A stretch of DNA of 64,000 nucleotides, taken from NCBI GenBank assembly GCA_963757125.1, contig CAVWQP010000009.1, forward strand, positions 1,488,001 to 1,552,000. Direction: 5' to 3'. Origin of the DNA: CAVVSD01 sp963757125 (GTDB taxonomy: Bacteria > Actinomycetota > Thermoleophilia > Solirubrobacterales > Solirubrobacteraceae). Shown one piece after another: positions 1 through 8,713 of this stretch. The notes under the pieces are model-generated. The model searched no databases, was not told the DNA's origin, and was given only the letters and a program-made list of their open reading frames with translations. The translations under genes were made by a program, and so were the position numbers. Within the stretch, counting starts at the first letter, position 1. Each line of letters begins with the position of its first letter.

Positions 1-20
1 CGCCGGTTTCTTCAGTGCAC

Positions 21-41
21 GAGCCGCCCCCAGGGCGGCTC
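21..41 (+). terminator. GC-rich hairpin, likely terminator of an upstream gene
   Basis: A perfect 9-bp stem (GAGCCGCCC at 21-29, GGGCGGCTC at 33-41) with a 3-nt loop lies just before the hyu genes. It has no clear T-run after it, only GTCGTCGTTGT. It most likely ends a transcript entering from the left edge of the window; the direction is inferred. Confidence 0.5.
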
Positions 42-88
42 GTCGTCGTTGTGGGACGATCCTGCGGCAGATGGGTAGGGAGGCGGAC

Positions 89-2141
89 ATGCCAAGACTC
101 CGCGTAGCCGTCGATGTCGGCGGGACCTTCACCGACGTGTTCGTCCTCGATGAGGACAGCGGGGGCGTGCACGTCGCCAAGGTCCCGAGCACACCCTCGG
201 ACCCGATGGAGGGGGTGATGGCCGGCGTCGAGGCGGGAGGCGTGGAGCTCTCAGACGTCTCGCTCTTCTCCCACGGGACCACCGTCGCCACCAACGCGCT
301 CATCACCCGGCGCTTCGAGGCCGCCGCCATGGTGACGACCCGCAACTTCCGCGACGTCCTCGAGATCCGGCGCGGCACGAAGGACGACCTGTGGGACGCC
401 TACAAGGACGTCACGCCGCCGTACATCCGCCGCAGGGACCGCTTCGAGGTGACCGAGCGGACCGACTACGTGGGTACGGTGACGACGCCGCTGGACGAGG
501 ACGAGGCGCGCGCACTGGCCGCCCGCCTGAAGCGGCGCGAGGTGAAGACCGTCGCGGTCTGCTTCGTGAACTCCTACGCGAACCCGGCGAACGAGATCCG
601 GATGCGCGAGATCCTGGAGGAGGAGCTGCCGGACGTGTTCGTGTCCACCTCGAGCGAGACGCTGCCTGAGATCTTCGAGTTCGAGCGCTTCTCGACGACC
701 GTGGCCAACGCGGTGCTCTCCCCGCTGGTGTCGGGCTACGTCGAGCGCCTCGAGCAGCGCCTTGAGGACGGCGGGTACGAGGGCGACCTCCTGATCCTGC
801 ACTCCGGCGGCGGCGTCATGACGGGCAAGCTCGTCCGCCGCTTCGCCGGCCGGATCGCCGCCTCGGGGATCGCGGCGGGCGCCATCGCCTGCCGGCACAT
901 CGCCGGGCTGAGCGGGTTCGAGAACGCCATCGGCCTCGACATGGGCGGCACGAGCACGGACATCTCGCTCGTGCACGACGGGGAGATGCGCACCACGAAC
1001 GAGTGGGGCGTCGAGTACGGCCACCCGATCTGCTTCCCGAGCATCGAGATCCTCACGATCGGCGCCGGCGGCGGCTCGCTCGCGTGGATCGACCCCGCAG
1101 GGTCGCTGCGCAACGGCCCGCAGTCCGCGGGCGCCGATCCCGGGACCCGCGTGCTACCAGCGCGGCGGGGAGGAGCCGACGAACACGGACGCCAACGTCG
1201 TCCTGGGCCGCCTGGGCGGCGAGCTCGTCGGCGGCGCGGTGACGCTCGACGTCGACGCGGCGTCCGACGCGGTCGGCCGCATCGGCGGGGAGCTCTCGCT
1301 CGACGTCACCGAGACCGCCCGCGCGATCCTGCGCGTCGCGAACGCGAACATGGCCGACGCCGTGCGCCTCATCTCCATCCGCCGCGGCTACGACCCGCGC
1401 GAGTTCGCGCTCGTCGTGTTCGGCGGCGCCGGCGCGCTGCACGGCGCCGCGCTGGCAAAGGAGCTGGGCATCCCGACCGTCCTGGTGCCCCCGCACCCGG
1501 GGATCACCTCGGCGCTCGGCTGCCTGCTCGTGGACGTGCGCCACGACCTCTCGGAGATGTACCTGCGCAACATCGACGACGCCAGCCCGGAGGAGATCGA
1601 CGCCGAGTTCGGCACGCTGGAGGAGGAGGGGCGCGCGCGCCTGGAGGCGGAGGGCGTGCCGGAGGACCGCATGTCCTTCCAGCGCACGATCGCGATGCGC
1701 TACCTGGGCCAATGGCGGTCGCTGTCGGTCGAGATCCCCGAGGGGCCGGTGGACATGCCCACGCTCGTCGCGCAGTTCCACGAGGAGCACGAGCGCGAGT
1801 TCGCCTACAAGCGCGAGGACGGAGCGCCGGTCGAGATCTACCAGCTCGCACTGCGCGCGGTGGGCATCACGCCCAAGCCCGAGCTGACCCGCCACGAGCC
1901 CGAGCCCGACGCCGCGCTCCCCGACCCGGTGGCGCGCCGGCCGGTGCACTTCGACGAGGAGGACGACGCCGTCGACACGCCCGTGTTCGACCGCGACACG
2001 CTGAAGGCCGGCACGAAGCTCGACGGCCCCGCGATCGTGCAGCAGCTCGACTCGACCATCGTCGTCCCGCCCGGGGTGACCGCTGAGGTGGATCCCCAGC
2101 TGATCATCCGCATGACCATCGCCCCGGAGGACCTCTCGTGA
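89..2141 (+). CDS. hyuA: Hydantoinase/oxoprolinase subunit A (frameshifted)
   Basis: This is a HyuA-type subunit of the ATP-dependent N-methylhydantoinase / 5-oxoprolinase / acetone carboxylase family. The N-terminal ASKHA-type phosphate motif DVGGTFTDVF and the central GLDMGGTSTDIS are both clear. The reading frame breaks near base 1145: after SAGADPG the expected PACYQRGGEE continuation is found one base out of register, and reading without the A at 1145 restores homology through to the stop at 2139-2141. Start 89 is preferred over 71 because AGGGAGG (77-83) sits 5 nt upstream. It overlaps hyuB by 4 bp, so the two are one operon. The corrected protein would be about 683 residues. The substrate cannot be told from sequence. 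Confidence 0.88.
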
Positions 2142-4111
2142 GCACTCCCACACGACGTGACTACACACTCGACCCGGTGACGTTCGAGGTTCTGAAGAAC
2201 GCGTTCATCACGACGGTCGACCTCATGGCGGAGCAGATCCTGCGGACGTGTCACTCGTTCGTCATCTACGCGCGCGACTTCTCCTCGGCGCTGTGTGACG
2301 CCGAGGGCAACACCGTCATGCAGGGCAGCCAGGACATCTCGGTGCACGTCGGCACGCTGCACTTCAAGGCCAAGGCCGTCATCGAGGCGTTCGGGGACGA
2401 CATCCACCCCGGCGACGTGTTCGCCATCAACGACCCCTACCTGGGCGGCACGCACTTCAACGACGTCTCGATCATCCGCCCGATCTTCGTCGACGACGAG
2501 ATCATCGCCTACGCGCAGTCCAACGGGCACTGGGCCGACGTCGGCGGAACCGTGCCCGGCTCGTTCGACGTCACGGCGAAGGAGCACTTCGGCGAGGGGC
2601 AGCGCATCCCGCCCGTCCGCATCTGGGACAAGGGCCGCTACCTGAACGACGTCGCCAGGCTCATCCTGTCCAACACGCGGGCGCCGGCGGACACCGAGGG
2701 CGACCTCGAGGCGCAGGCCGAGGCCACCCGCGTCTGCGAGCGCGAGATCCTGCGGCTCGTCGACAAGTACTCGCGCGACACCATCGTGACCGCCTTCGCC
2801 GAGGTGCAGGACTACGTCGAGAACCTCACCCGGACGCGGATCGCCGAGCTGCCCGACGGCGTGTGGGAGACGGAGGACTACCTGGACTCCGACCCGACGC
2901 TCGAGGAGGGGCTCATCCCCATCAAGGTCAGGATGGAGATCGAGGGCGACCAGATCCGCTACGACCTCACCGGTTCGCACGCGGCGGTCGGGACGTTCCT
3001 CAACGCCGGCTTCGGCTCCGCCATGTCGGGCGTCGTCGGCGGCACGAAGACGTTCTTCCCCGAGGTGCCGCTGAACTCCGGCTTCTACCGGGCGGTCGAC
3101 ATCGACCTCGGCCCGGAGGGGACGGTGGTGAACGCGCCGTGGCCGGTGGCGGTGACCGGGTTCTGCTCCGGCCCCTACGAGAAGATCATGGCCTGCGCCT
3201 TCGAGATCTGGTCGCAGATCATGCCCGAGCGGGCGATCGCCTGCTCGTTCAACCTGGAGTACCTGCTCGTCGGCGGGCGCGACGCGCGCAGCGAGGACCG
3301 GCCGTTCTTCATGTGGTACGACTGGATGGTCGGCGGCTGGGGCGGGCGCAACGGCCGCGACGGCTCCAACTGCACGTCGCCGGTGTTCGGCGTCGGCCTC
3401 GCCGTCCAGCCGCTCGAGGGCCAGGAGCGGCTGAGCCCCGTCCTCACGAGCGGCCACGAGATCCTCGCGGACTCGGGCGGCCCCGGACGCTTCCGCGGCG
3501 GCTGCGGCGTGGAGAAGGGCGGGACGCTCACGCAGGCCGAGCGCACCGTCGTCTCCTACTGCTGCGACCGCGCGCGCTCGATCACCTGGGGCATCGAGGG
3601 CGGCCTGCCCTCCAGCCCCCACGGCGTGTGGCTGAACAAGGGGACCGACGACGAGCAGTTCCTCGGCGCGATCTTCTCCAACGTGGAGATCAAGGAGGGG
3701 GACTTCTTCACGCGCCCCTCCGCCGGCGGCGGCGGGTACGGCGACCCGCTGGAGCGCGACCCCGACGCCGTCCGCGAGGACGTCATCGACGGCTACGTCA
3801 CGATCGACCGCGCGCGCAAGGACTACGGCGTCGTGGTCGAGGAGATCGACGCGGAGCTGTCGGAGTACGAGGTCGACGCCGCGGCCACCGAGAAGGAGCG
3901 CGGCCGGATCGCCTCCGAGCGCAAGGGATGGCTGGAGGCCGACCCCGAGGAGATCGCGCGCAAGTACCGCGACGACGAGCTCGACGTGCTCGACCTCGTG
4001 CGCCAGTACGCGGTCATCGTCGACTGGGGCACCGGCGAGCTGCTGCCGAACACGACGCGCCAGTTCCGCGCCATGGTCCAGCGCCGCGCGGCCTCCAAGT
4101 GGGAGGACTAG
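2138..4111 (+). CDS. hyuB: Hydantoinase/oxoprolinase subunit B
   Basis: This 657-residue protein belongs to the HyuB family, the partner of HyuA in ATP-dependent hydantoinases and oxoprolinases. Family features include the N-terminal DPVTFEVLKNAF, AINDPYLGGTHFNDV and the glycine-rich AGGGGYGDPLERD near the C-terminus. The GTG start overlaps the hyuA stop (GTGA), which implies translational coupling and a joint complex. No permease or regulator for the pair lies in the window. A strong hairpin follows at 4163-4191. The family is certain; the actual substrate (hydantoin, oxoproline or other cyclic amide) is unknown. Confidence 0.93.
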   Translation: MSTPTRRDYTLDPVTFEVLKNAFITTVDLMAEQILRTCHSFVIYARDFSSALCDAEGNTVMQGSQDISVHVGTLHFKAKAVIEAFGDDIHPGDVFAINDPYLGGTHFNDVSIIRPIFVDDEIIAYAQSNGHWADVGGTVPGSFDVTAKEHFGEGQRIPPVRIWDKGRYLNDVARLILSNTRAPADTEGDLEAQAEATRVCEREILRLVDKYSRDTIVTAFAEVQDYVENLTRTRIAELPDGVWETEDYLDSDPTLEEGLIPIKVRMEIEGDQIRYDLTGSHAAVGTFLNAGFGSAMSGVVGGTKTFFPEVPLNSGFYRAVDIDLGPEGTVVNAPWPVAVTGFCSGPYEKIMACAFEIWSQIMPERAIACSFNLEYLLVGGRDARSEDRPFFMWYDWMVGGWGGRNGRDGSNCTSPVFGVGLAVQPLEGQERLSPVLTSGHEILADSGGPGRFRGGCGVEKGGTLTQAERTVVSYCCDRARSITWGIEGGLPSSPHGVWLNKGTDDEQFLGAIFSNVEIKEGDFFTRPSAGGGGYGDPLERDPDAVREDVIDGYVTIDRARKDYGVVVEEIDAELSEYEVDAAATEKERGRIASERKGWLEADPEEIARKYRDDELDVLDLVRQYAVIVDWGTGELLPNTTRQFRAMVQRRAASKWED

Positions 4112-4115
4112 TGCA

Positions 4116-4361
4116 CTAGACCCGCTCGGCGCGGCGCGCGAGCGGGGTGCGACACGGCTGCTCCGCCGCCCGGGGTGCACCCGGGCGGCGGCTGTGCCGC
4201 ACCTGGAGTCGGGCGGCCGCCGTACGGCGGTGGTGGGCGCGCACGAGCGCTGCCTCACGGGTGATCCGGGACTCGAGCTCGGGGTCCTCGAGCAGGGCGA
4301 AGGCGCGGATGGTGCCGGCGACGCGGCGGAGGAGGGTGGGGTTCGCAGCGGACGGGAACAT
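4116..4361 (-). CDS. Possible small protein, unassigned
   Basis: An 81-codon ATG frame lies in the 324-bp gap between hyuB and the dehydrogenase gene. Its first half (ANPTLLRRVAG, then TIRAFALLEDPELESR) reads like a real amphipathic helix with an acidic patch. The second half is Arg/Pro/Ala-rich and overlaps the hyuB terminator hairpin, which argues against it. No domain is recognised. Apart from this frame and two hairpins, I see nothing else in the gap 4112-4435. Confidence 0.3.
   Translation of the reverse strand: MFPSAANPTLLRRVAGTIRAFALLEDPELESRITREAALVRAHHRRTAAARLQVRHSRRPGAPRAAEQPCRTPLARRAERV
4163..4191 (+). terminator. Perfect 12-bp hairpin downstream of hyuB
   Basis: CCGCCGCCCGGG (4163-4174) pairs perfectly with CCCGGGCGGCGG (4180-4191) around a 5-nt loop, 52 bp after the hyuB stop. 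There is no T-tract, as often seen in very GC-rich actinobacteria. It is the probable terminator for hyuAB. Confidence 0.6.
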
Positions 4362-4404
4362 GTGTTCGCCAAGCTACGTCCCGCGTCGGACGGAACGAGG
4401 GATC

Positions 4405-4422
4405 CTGCAAGCGGTCTTGCAG
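4405..4422 (-). terminator. Hairpin downstream of the dehydrogenase gene
   Basis: CTGCAAG (4405-4411) and CTTGCAG (4416-4422) form a perfect 7-bp stem with a 4-nt loop, 13 bp beyond the minus-strand stop at 4436. It is suitably placed to end that transcript, although no T-run follows. Confidence 0.45.
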
Positions 4423-4435
4423 CGGGAGGAGCGCC

Positions 4436-5536
4436 CTACACGCTGCTGCCCAGCGAGCCCCACACCTCGAGCTTCGTGCGCACGCGGCCCACGACCTCGG
4501 TGGTGAACTCGGTGGTCCCGGCGTTGCCGCCGAGGTCCGGCGTCTTGACGCCGGATGAGACGGCCTCGAGGACCGCCTCGTAGATCGCGCGCGAGGCCTG
4601 CTCGGCGCCCTCGGCGCCCTTGCGCCCGGCGTAGTGCAGGACGGCGCCGACCGACAGCAGCATGGCCATCGGGTTGGCGATGTCCTTGCCCTGCAGCGCC
4701 GGCGCGGTGCCGTGCGGCGCCTCCGCCATGGCGACGTCGATCTCGAGGTCGTCGTCGAAGCTCAGCAGCACGGACTCGGCCCCCGCGATGGATCCGAACA
4801 TCGGCATGACGAGGTCCGAGAGGCAGTCGCCGTCGCGGTTCAGGGCGGGGATGACGAGCGGGACGTCCGCGGCGCCGCCGATGAGCCCGGCGTACGTCGC
4901 GTCGATGAGGACCGGCTGGTAGGCGACGTTGGGGTGGCGAGCGGCCGCCGCGTCGAGCTCCTCCTTGAGCATCCCCTCGTACACCGGGGACACCGTCCAC
5001 TTGGGCCCGCCGTAGACCTTGCCGCGCGTCTTCTCCGCGGTGCGGAACGCGTACTCGGCGACCTGGCGGCACGTCGAGCGCGTGACCTTCTCGGTGCGGT
5101 AGGCGACCTCGTCGCCGGCGCCCTCCTCGCCCTCGCGCCACTGCTTGGCCCCGTAGGCGTCCTCGACCGCCATGCGGACGACGGAGATGGGGAAGTGCAC
5201 GCCGGCGACCGGCGTGACGCCGGGGATGCGGCGGCCAGTGCGGATGATCACCTTGCCGTCGACCTCCTCGCGGAGGATGCGGTTGGGCGAGCCGACGTCG
5301 TCCTTGCCCTCGGGCGTGATCGTGGCGGCCTTGATGCCCAGGCCGGCCTCCTTCATCGCGCGCGCGGCCTCGTGGACGATCTCGTTGTCCGTCGCCCGGC
5401 GCGTCTCGAGCGAGAGGTCGAAGGGCTGCAGCTCGACGTCGATGCCGACGACGTCCGACTCGAGCACGCGCAGCGCCTGCTCGAGCAGCTCCTGCCCCGT
5501 CTCGTCGCCCTCCAGCACAGTGATCGTGAGCGCCAT
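4436..5536 (-). CDS. Isocitrate/isopropylmalate dehydrogenase family protein
   Basis: This 366-residue protein is a beta-decarboxylating NAD(P)-dependent dehydrogenase. Visible family features are the N-terminal nucleotide/substrate fold, the DGDCLSDL block (usually DYLSD), and the cofactor-binding APHGTAP followed by GKDIANPMAM. The length fits the short monomer class (about 340-370). Which 2-hydroxyacid it uses (isocitrate, isopropylmalate, homoisocitrate) is not decided by the sequence; there are no leucine genes nearby. The ATG at 5536 is chosen because the long upstream extension lies antisense to the next gene, and a -10-like TATCTT ends 8 nt before it. It diverges from the 5585 gene. 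Confidence 0.85.
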   Translation of the reverse strand: MALTITVLEGDETGQELLEQALRVLESDVVGIDVELQPFDLSLETRRATDNEIVHEAARAMKEAGLGIKAATITPEGKDDVGSPNRILREEVDGKVIIRTGRRIPGVTPVAGVHFPISVVRMAVEDAYGAKQWREGEEGAGDEVAYRTEKVTRSTCRQVAEYAFRTAEKTRGKVYGGPKWTVSPVYEGMLKEELDAAAARHPNVAYQPVLIDATYAGLIGGAADVPLVIPALNRDGDCLSDLVMPMFGSIAGAESVLLSFDDDLEIDVAMAEAPHGTAPALQGKDIANPMAMLLSVGAVLHYAGRKGAEGAEQASRAIYEAVLEAVSSGVKTPDLGGNAGTTEFTTEVVGRVRTKLEVWGSLGSSV

Positions 5537-5544
5537 GGGCAGCC

Positions 5545-5550
5545 AAGATA
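5545..5550 (-). promoter_or_regulatory. -10-like TATCTT, near-leaderless start
   Basis: On the minus strand TATCTT ends 8 nt before the ATG at 5536, and no Shine-Dalgarno sequence lies between. This spacing fits a leaderless or nearly leaderless mRNA. No convincing -35 box is seen. Confidence 0.4.
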
Positions 5551-5568
5551 GCCAGCCGGACGCGTCGG

Positions 5569-5574
5569 TACGCT
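5569..5574 (+). promoter_or_regulatory. -10-like TACGCT
   Basis: TACGCT ends 10 nt before the ATG at 5585. Together with the minus-strand hexamer at 5545-5550 it makes a compact 48-bp divergent promoter region. Confidence 0.35.
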
Positions 5575-5584
5575 GCTGCCCACC

Positions 5585-5920
5585 ATGAGCGAGCTCACCT
5601 GCACCTGGTGCGGTACGCCCGTCGCGCCCGACGCGGGGTACCGCGCCGCGGAGCCGGCGGGGGAGCGCAGGGCGGTGTTCTGCCGGCTCGAGCACGTCGT
5701 GCCGTGGGTGATCCAGGGCGCCGACTGGCTGCCCGGGACCGAGCAGGGTCCCTCGCACAACGGTCTCGGACGATGCGCGTGGTGCGCCGATCCGGTCGAC
5801 GAGACCGTCGTCCTCCTCGTGCGCCATCGCGGCGCACATCGGATCGGGGACGCGTTCTGCGGCACTCCGCATCTGCTCGAGTGGGCCAAGGCCGGCGGGC
5901 GCTGGCGCAGCGCCAGCTGA
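5585..5920 (+). CDS. Small zinc-ribbon-like Cys-rich protein
   Basis: This 111-residue protein starts SELTCTWCGTPV and later has VFCRLEH, CAWCADP and AFCGTPH. The Cys pairs (two CxWC motifs and two single FC motifs) form two similar half-repeats, as expected of two metal-binding knuckles or a duplicated treble-clef-like unit. Zinc binding is inferred from the spacing. It has no signal peptide or membrane segment. No function is known to me. It diverges from the dehydrogenase and precedes an alpha/beta hydrolase by 51 bp. Confidence 0.7.
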   Translation: MSELTCTWCGTPVAPDAGYRAAEPAGERRAVFCRLEHVVPWVIQGADWLPGTEQGPSHNGLGRCAWCADPVDETVVLLVRHRGAHRIGDAFCGTPHLLEWAKAGGRWRSAS

Positions 5921-5971
5921 ATACGGGAGGATCGCCCTCGCTTCGACACCGAACGAGGGGAAGACACATCG

Positions 5972-6688
5972 ATGGCACGCTTCGTGCTGGTCCACGGCGC
6001 CTGGCACGGCGCGTGGTGCTTCGACGCCCTGGCGCGTGACCTGGCCGCCGCCGGTCATGAGGTCGACACGTTCGACCTGCCCGGCCACGGCTCAGACGCC
6101 ACGCCGCACGATGAGGTCACGCTCGACACCTACGCCCAGCGCGTCGCGGAGGTCATCGGCCAGGACGGCGAGCCCGTGGTCCTCGTCGGGCACAGCATGG
6201 GCGGGATCGTTGTGACGCAGGCCGCCGAGCTCGTGCCGGAGCGGATCGCGCGGCTCGTGTACCTCACGGCGTTCCTCCCGAAGGACGGCGAGAGCCTGCA
6301 GTACCTCGCCGGCCTGCCCGAGAACCCCGAGGACATCGTGGTGCCGAACTGCGAGATCGCGCCGCCCGACGCGATCATCCCCGGCTGGGCGGCACGCGCC
6401 GCCTTCTACCACCGCTGCTCGGAGGCCGACGCCGACGCCGCGGTCGCCCAGCTCAATCCGCAGCCCCTCCCGCCGCTGGGGACCCCGGTGTCGATCACGC
6501 CCGAGCGGGCGGGCGGCCTGGAGCGCCACTACATCGCGTGCACCGACGACCGGGCCATCCCGATCGCCCTGCAGCGGCGCATGATCAGCGAGAGCCCTTG
6601 CGCGACGGTGACGGAGATCGACGCCGACCACTCGCCGTTCATCTGCGCGGAGGAGGAGCTGACGACGGCGCTACTGGCGCTGGCCTAG
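5972..6688 (+). CDS. Alpha/beta hydrolase, EstC/MES-like
   Basis: This 238-residue alpha/beta-fold hydrolase has the oxyanion motif LVHGAWHGAWCF, the nucleophile elbow GHSMGG (Ser75) and a C-terminal ADHSPF that carries the catalytic His. The HGAWHGAWCW-like N-terminus is typical of the plant methyl-esterase/hydroxynitrile-lyase-like branch (EstC, salicylate esterase annotations), which act on small esters. It is cytoplasmic, without a signal peptide. Its TAG stop shares a CTAG tetramer with the converging HD-domain gene. The substrate is unknown. Confidence 0.85.
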   Translation: MARFVLVHGAWHGAWCFDALARDLAAAGHEVDTFDLPGHGSDATPHDEVTLDTYAQRVAEVIGQDGEPVVLVGHSMGGIVVTQAAELVPERIARLVYLTAFLPKDGESLQYLAGLPENPEDIVVPNCEIAPPDAIIPGWAARAAFYHRCSEADADAAVAQLNPQPLPPLGTPVSITPERAGGLERHYIACTDDRAIPIALQRRMISESPCATVTEIDADHSPFICAEEELTTALLALA

Positions 6689-7284
6689 GCGGCCGAGGAG
6701 GACGCGGCGCCGTCGAGCCCCAGCTCGGCGGCGTGCTCCTCGATGGCGGCGATGACGAACGTCACGTGCTCGTCGAAGTCGAGGCCGAGCTCCTCGGCGC
6801 TCGTGCGGACGTCGTCGCGGTCGACCGCGGCCGCGAAGGACTTGTCCTTCAGCTTCTTCTTGACGGACTTCGGCGTCAGGCCGTGGATGCCCGCCGGTCG
6901 CACGACCGCGCAGGCCACGAGGAACCCCGACAGCTCGTCGACCGCGTGCAGCGTGCGCTCCATCCGGCTGTCGCGCGAGACGCCCAGGAAGTCGGCGTGC
7001 GACGCGATGCCGCGGATCATCTCCGGCGGTGCGTCGCGGCGCTCGAGCTCGGCCACGATCGTCCGCGGGTGACCGGACTCCGTGTCGTCCATGTCGGGGA
7101 AGCGCTCGTAGTCGGCGTCGTGCAGCAGTCCTGTGACGCCCCAGAGCTCCTCGTCCTCGCCGTCCTTGCGCGCGTAGGCGCGCATCGCGGCCTCCACGCA
7201 GAGGCAGTGGCGACGTAACGATTCCGACGTCACCCACTCCGACAGCAGGGACCATGCCGCGTCGCGCGAAACCCGATTCGACAT
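6685..7284 (-). CDS. HD-domain phosphohydrolase-like protein
   Basis: This 199-residue protein has an HD fold: LRRHCLCVEAAM supplies the first His and LLHDADYERFPD the HD pair, followed by GIASHADF and HAVDELSGF. Close family members are annotated as HDIG-domain hydrolases of unknown substrate. The C-terminus is acidic and Ala/Ser-rich. The ATG at 7284 is preceded by TACGGT ending 7 nt upstream with no ribosome site, again a leaderless pattern. It converges with the hydrolase gene by a 4-bp overlap and diverges from murA. Confidence 0.82.
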   Translation of the reverse strand: MSNRVSRDAAWSLLSEWVTSESLRRHCLCVEAAMRAYARKDGEDEELWGVTGLLHDADYERFPDMDDTESGHPRTIVAELERRDAPPEMIRGIASHADFLGVSRDSRMERTLHAVDELSGFLVACAVVRPAGIHGLTPKSVKKKLKDKSFAAAVDRDDVRTSAEELGLDFDEHVTFVIAAIEEHAAELGLDGAASSSAA

Positions 7285-7291
7285 GGCTGTC

Positions 7292-7297
7292 ACCGTA
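7292..7297 (-). promoter_or_regulatory. -10-like TACGGT, leaderless start of the HD gene
   Basis: On the minus strand TACGGT is followed by exactly 7 nt and then the ATG at 7284. The start codon would sit at or within a base of the transcription start. Confidence 0.4.
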
Positions 7298-7372
7298 CTC
7301 CCCCCAGAGACCGTTGCTACGCTCGACGGGCCTTCGGCAACCACCTCCGCCGCAGGCACCACTCGACCGCTC

Positions 7373-8677
7373 ATGGAGAAGTTCCTCATCCACGGCGGCG
7401 CCCCGTTGTCCGGCACCGTCGTGCCCGCCGGCAACAAGAACGGCGCCCTTCCCATCCTCGCCGCGAGCGTGCTCACGGAGGACGAGATCGTCGTCCGCAA
7501 CGTGCCGCGCATCAAGGACGTCGAGGCGATGCTCGGGCTGCTCGACCACATGGGCGTGCGCGTCGCGTGGACCGGTGAGAACGAGGTCACGCTCTGCGCG
7601 GGCGACCTGAGTCCCGACTGCGTCGAGGTCGACCGCCCGCTGTCGGAGCGCATCCGGGCGTCGTTCCTGCTGGCGGGGCCGCTGCTGGCGCGCTTCGGCC
7701 GCGCCGTCATGCCCCCGCCGGGCGGCGACGTCATCGGCCGCCGCCGCCTCGACCCGCACCTCGACGCGTTCCGCGCGCTCGGTGCGGACTTCATCTTCAA
7801 CCGCGACATCGACCTGCGCGCGCCGCGGGGTCTGCGCGCGACGGACGTGTTCATGGACGAGCCGTCCGTCATGGGCACGGAGAACGCGCTGCTGGCCGCC
7901 GCGCGCATCCCCGGCACGACCGTCATCGGCAACGCCGCGTGCGAGCCGCACGTCCAGGATCTCGCGCGGATGCTGCAGAAGATGGGCGCCGACATCCAGG
8001 GGATCGGCTCCAACGTCCTCACCGTGTCGGGCCGCGCCGACCTCCACGGCTGCGTGCACCAGATCGGCCCCGACCACATCGAGATCGGGTCGTTCATGGC
8101 GCTCGCGGGCGTCACGGGCGGCGAGCTGCGCATCAAGGACGTCATCGAGAACGACCTGCGCATGATCCGCCTCGTGTTCGACCGCCTCGGGCTGCGCTCG
8201 GTGCTCGACGACGGCGACGTCCTCGTCCCCGGCGGCCAGGACCTCGTCGTGGCCCGCGACGTGGGCGAGCACAAGATGAAGGTCCAGGACGGCCCGTGGC
8301 CCGCGTTCCCGGCCGACCTCACCTCGATCGCGGTCGCCCTCGCCACGCAGTGCACCGGCTCCGTCCTCATCCACGAGTGGATGTTCGAGAACCGCCTGGT
8401 CTTCACGGACAAGCTCGTCCTCATGGGCGCCGACATCACGCTGTGCGACCCGCACCGCGCGATCGTCAGCGGCCCGAGCCGGCTGCGCGCCGAGCGCCTG
8501 GAGTCCCCGGACATCCGCGCGGGCATGGCGATGCTCATCGCGGCGCTGTGCGCCGACGGCCGTTCGGAGATCGGCAACATCCGCCAGATCGACCGCGGGT
8601 ACGAGCGCATCGACGAGCGGCTGCGGGACCTGGGCGCGCGCATCGAGCGCGTCGCCACCGAACCCGCACTCGCGTAA
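7373..8677 (+). CDS. murA: UDP-GlcNAc 1-carboxyvinyltransferase
   Basis: MurA transfers enolpyruvate from PEP to UDP-GlcNAc, the first committed cytosolic step of peptidoglycan synthesis. The 434-residue length fits the family. The N-terminal GNKNGALPILAA contains the conserved Lys/Asn pair. The active-site loop reads PGGDVIGRRRLDPH: Asp119 (codon 7727-7729) replaces the usual catalytic Cys (Cys115 in E. coli). That substitution is known to give fosfomycin insensitivity in mycobacteria and chlamydiae. The start at 7373 is chosen because MEKFLIHGG aligns with the family N-terminus; the in-frame extension to 7283 is low complexity. A his operon follows 36 bp downstream. Confidence 0.95.
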   Translation: MEKFLIHGGAPLSGTVVPAGNKNGALPILAASVLTEDEIVVRNVPRIKDVEAMLGLLDHMGVRVAWTGENEVTLCAGDLSPDCVEVDRPLSERIRASFLLAGPLLARFGRAVMPPPGGDVIGRRRLDPHLDAFRALGADFIFNRDIDLRAPRGLRATDVFMDEPSVMGTENALLAAARIPGTTVIGNAACEPHVQDLARMLQKMGADIQGIGSNVLTVSGRADLHGCVHQIGPDHIEIGSFMALAGVTGGELRIKDVIENDLRMIRLVFDRLGLRSVLDDGDVLVPGGQDLVVARDVGEHKMKVQDGPWPAFPADLTSIAVALATQCTGSVLIHEWMFENRLVFTDKLVLMGADITLCDPHRAIVSGPSRLRAERLESPDIRAGMAMLIAALCADGRSEIGNIRQIDRGYERIDERLRDLGARIERVATEPALA

Positions 8678-8699
8678 GGGCCTCGCGCGCAGGGGCTGA

Positions 8700-8705
8700 T
8701 ACCCT
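8700..8705 (+). promoter_or_regulatory. -10-like TACCCT before hisZ
   Basis: TACCCT lies 8 nt before the GTG of hisZ with no Shine-Dalgarno between, so the his operon may begin with a leaderless mRNA. Read-through from murA is also possible. Confidence 0.4.
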
Positions 8706-8713
8706 CGTCGCGC

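Noticed and set aside
1145..1145. Programmed +1 frameshift in hyuA
   Set aside because: No slippery codon or rare stop is at the site; an inserted base is the simpler reading, pending read data.
1838..4372. 844-codon minus-strand open frame opposite hyuA/hyuB
   Set aside because: Antisense shadow caused by high GC at third positions; Val/Asp/Arg/His-rich with no domain, while hyuB is clearly conserved.
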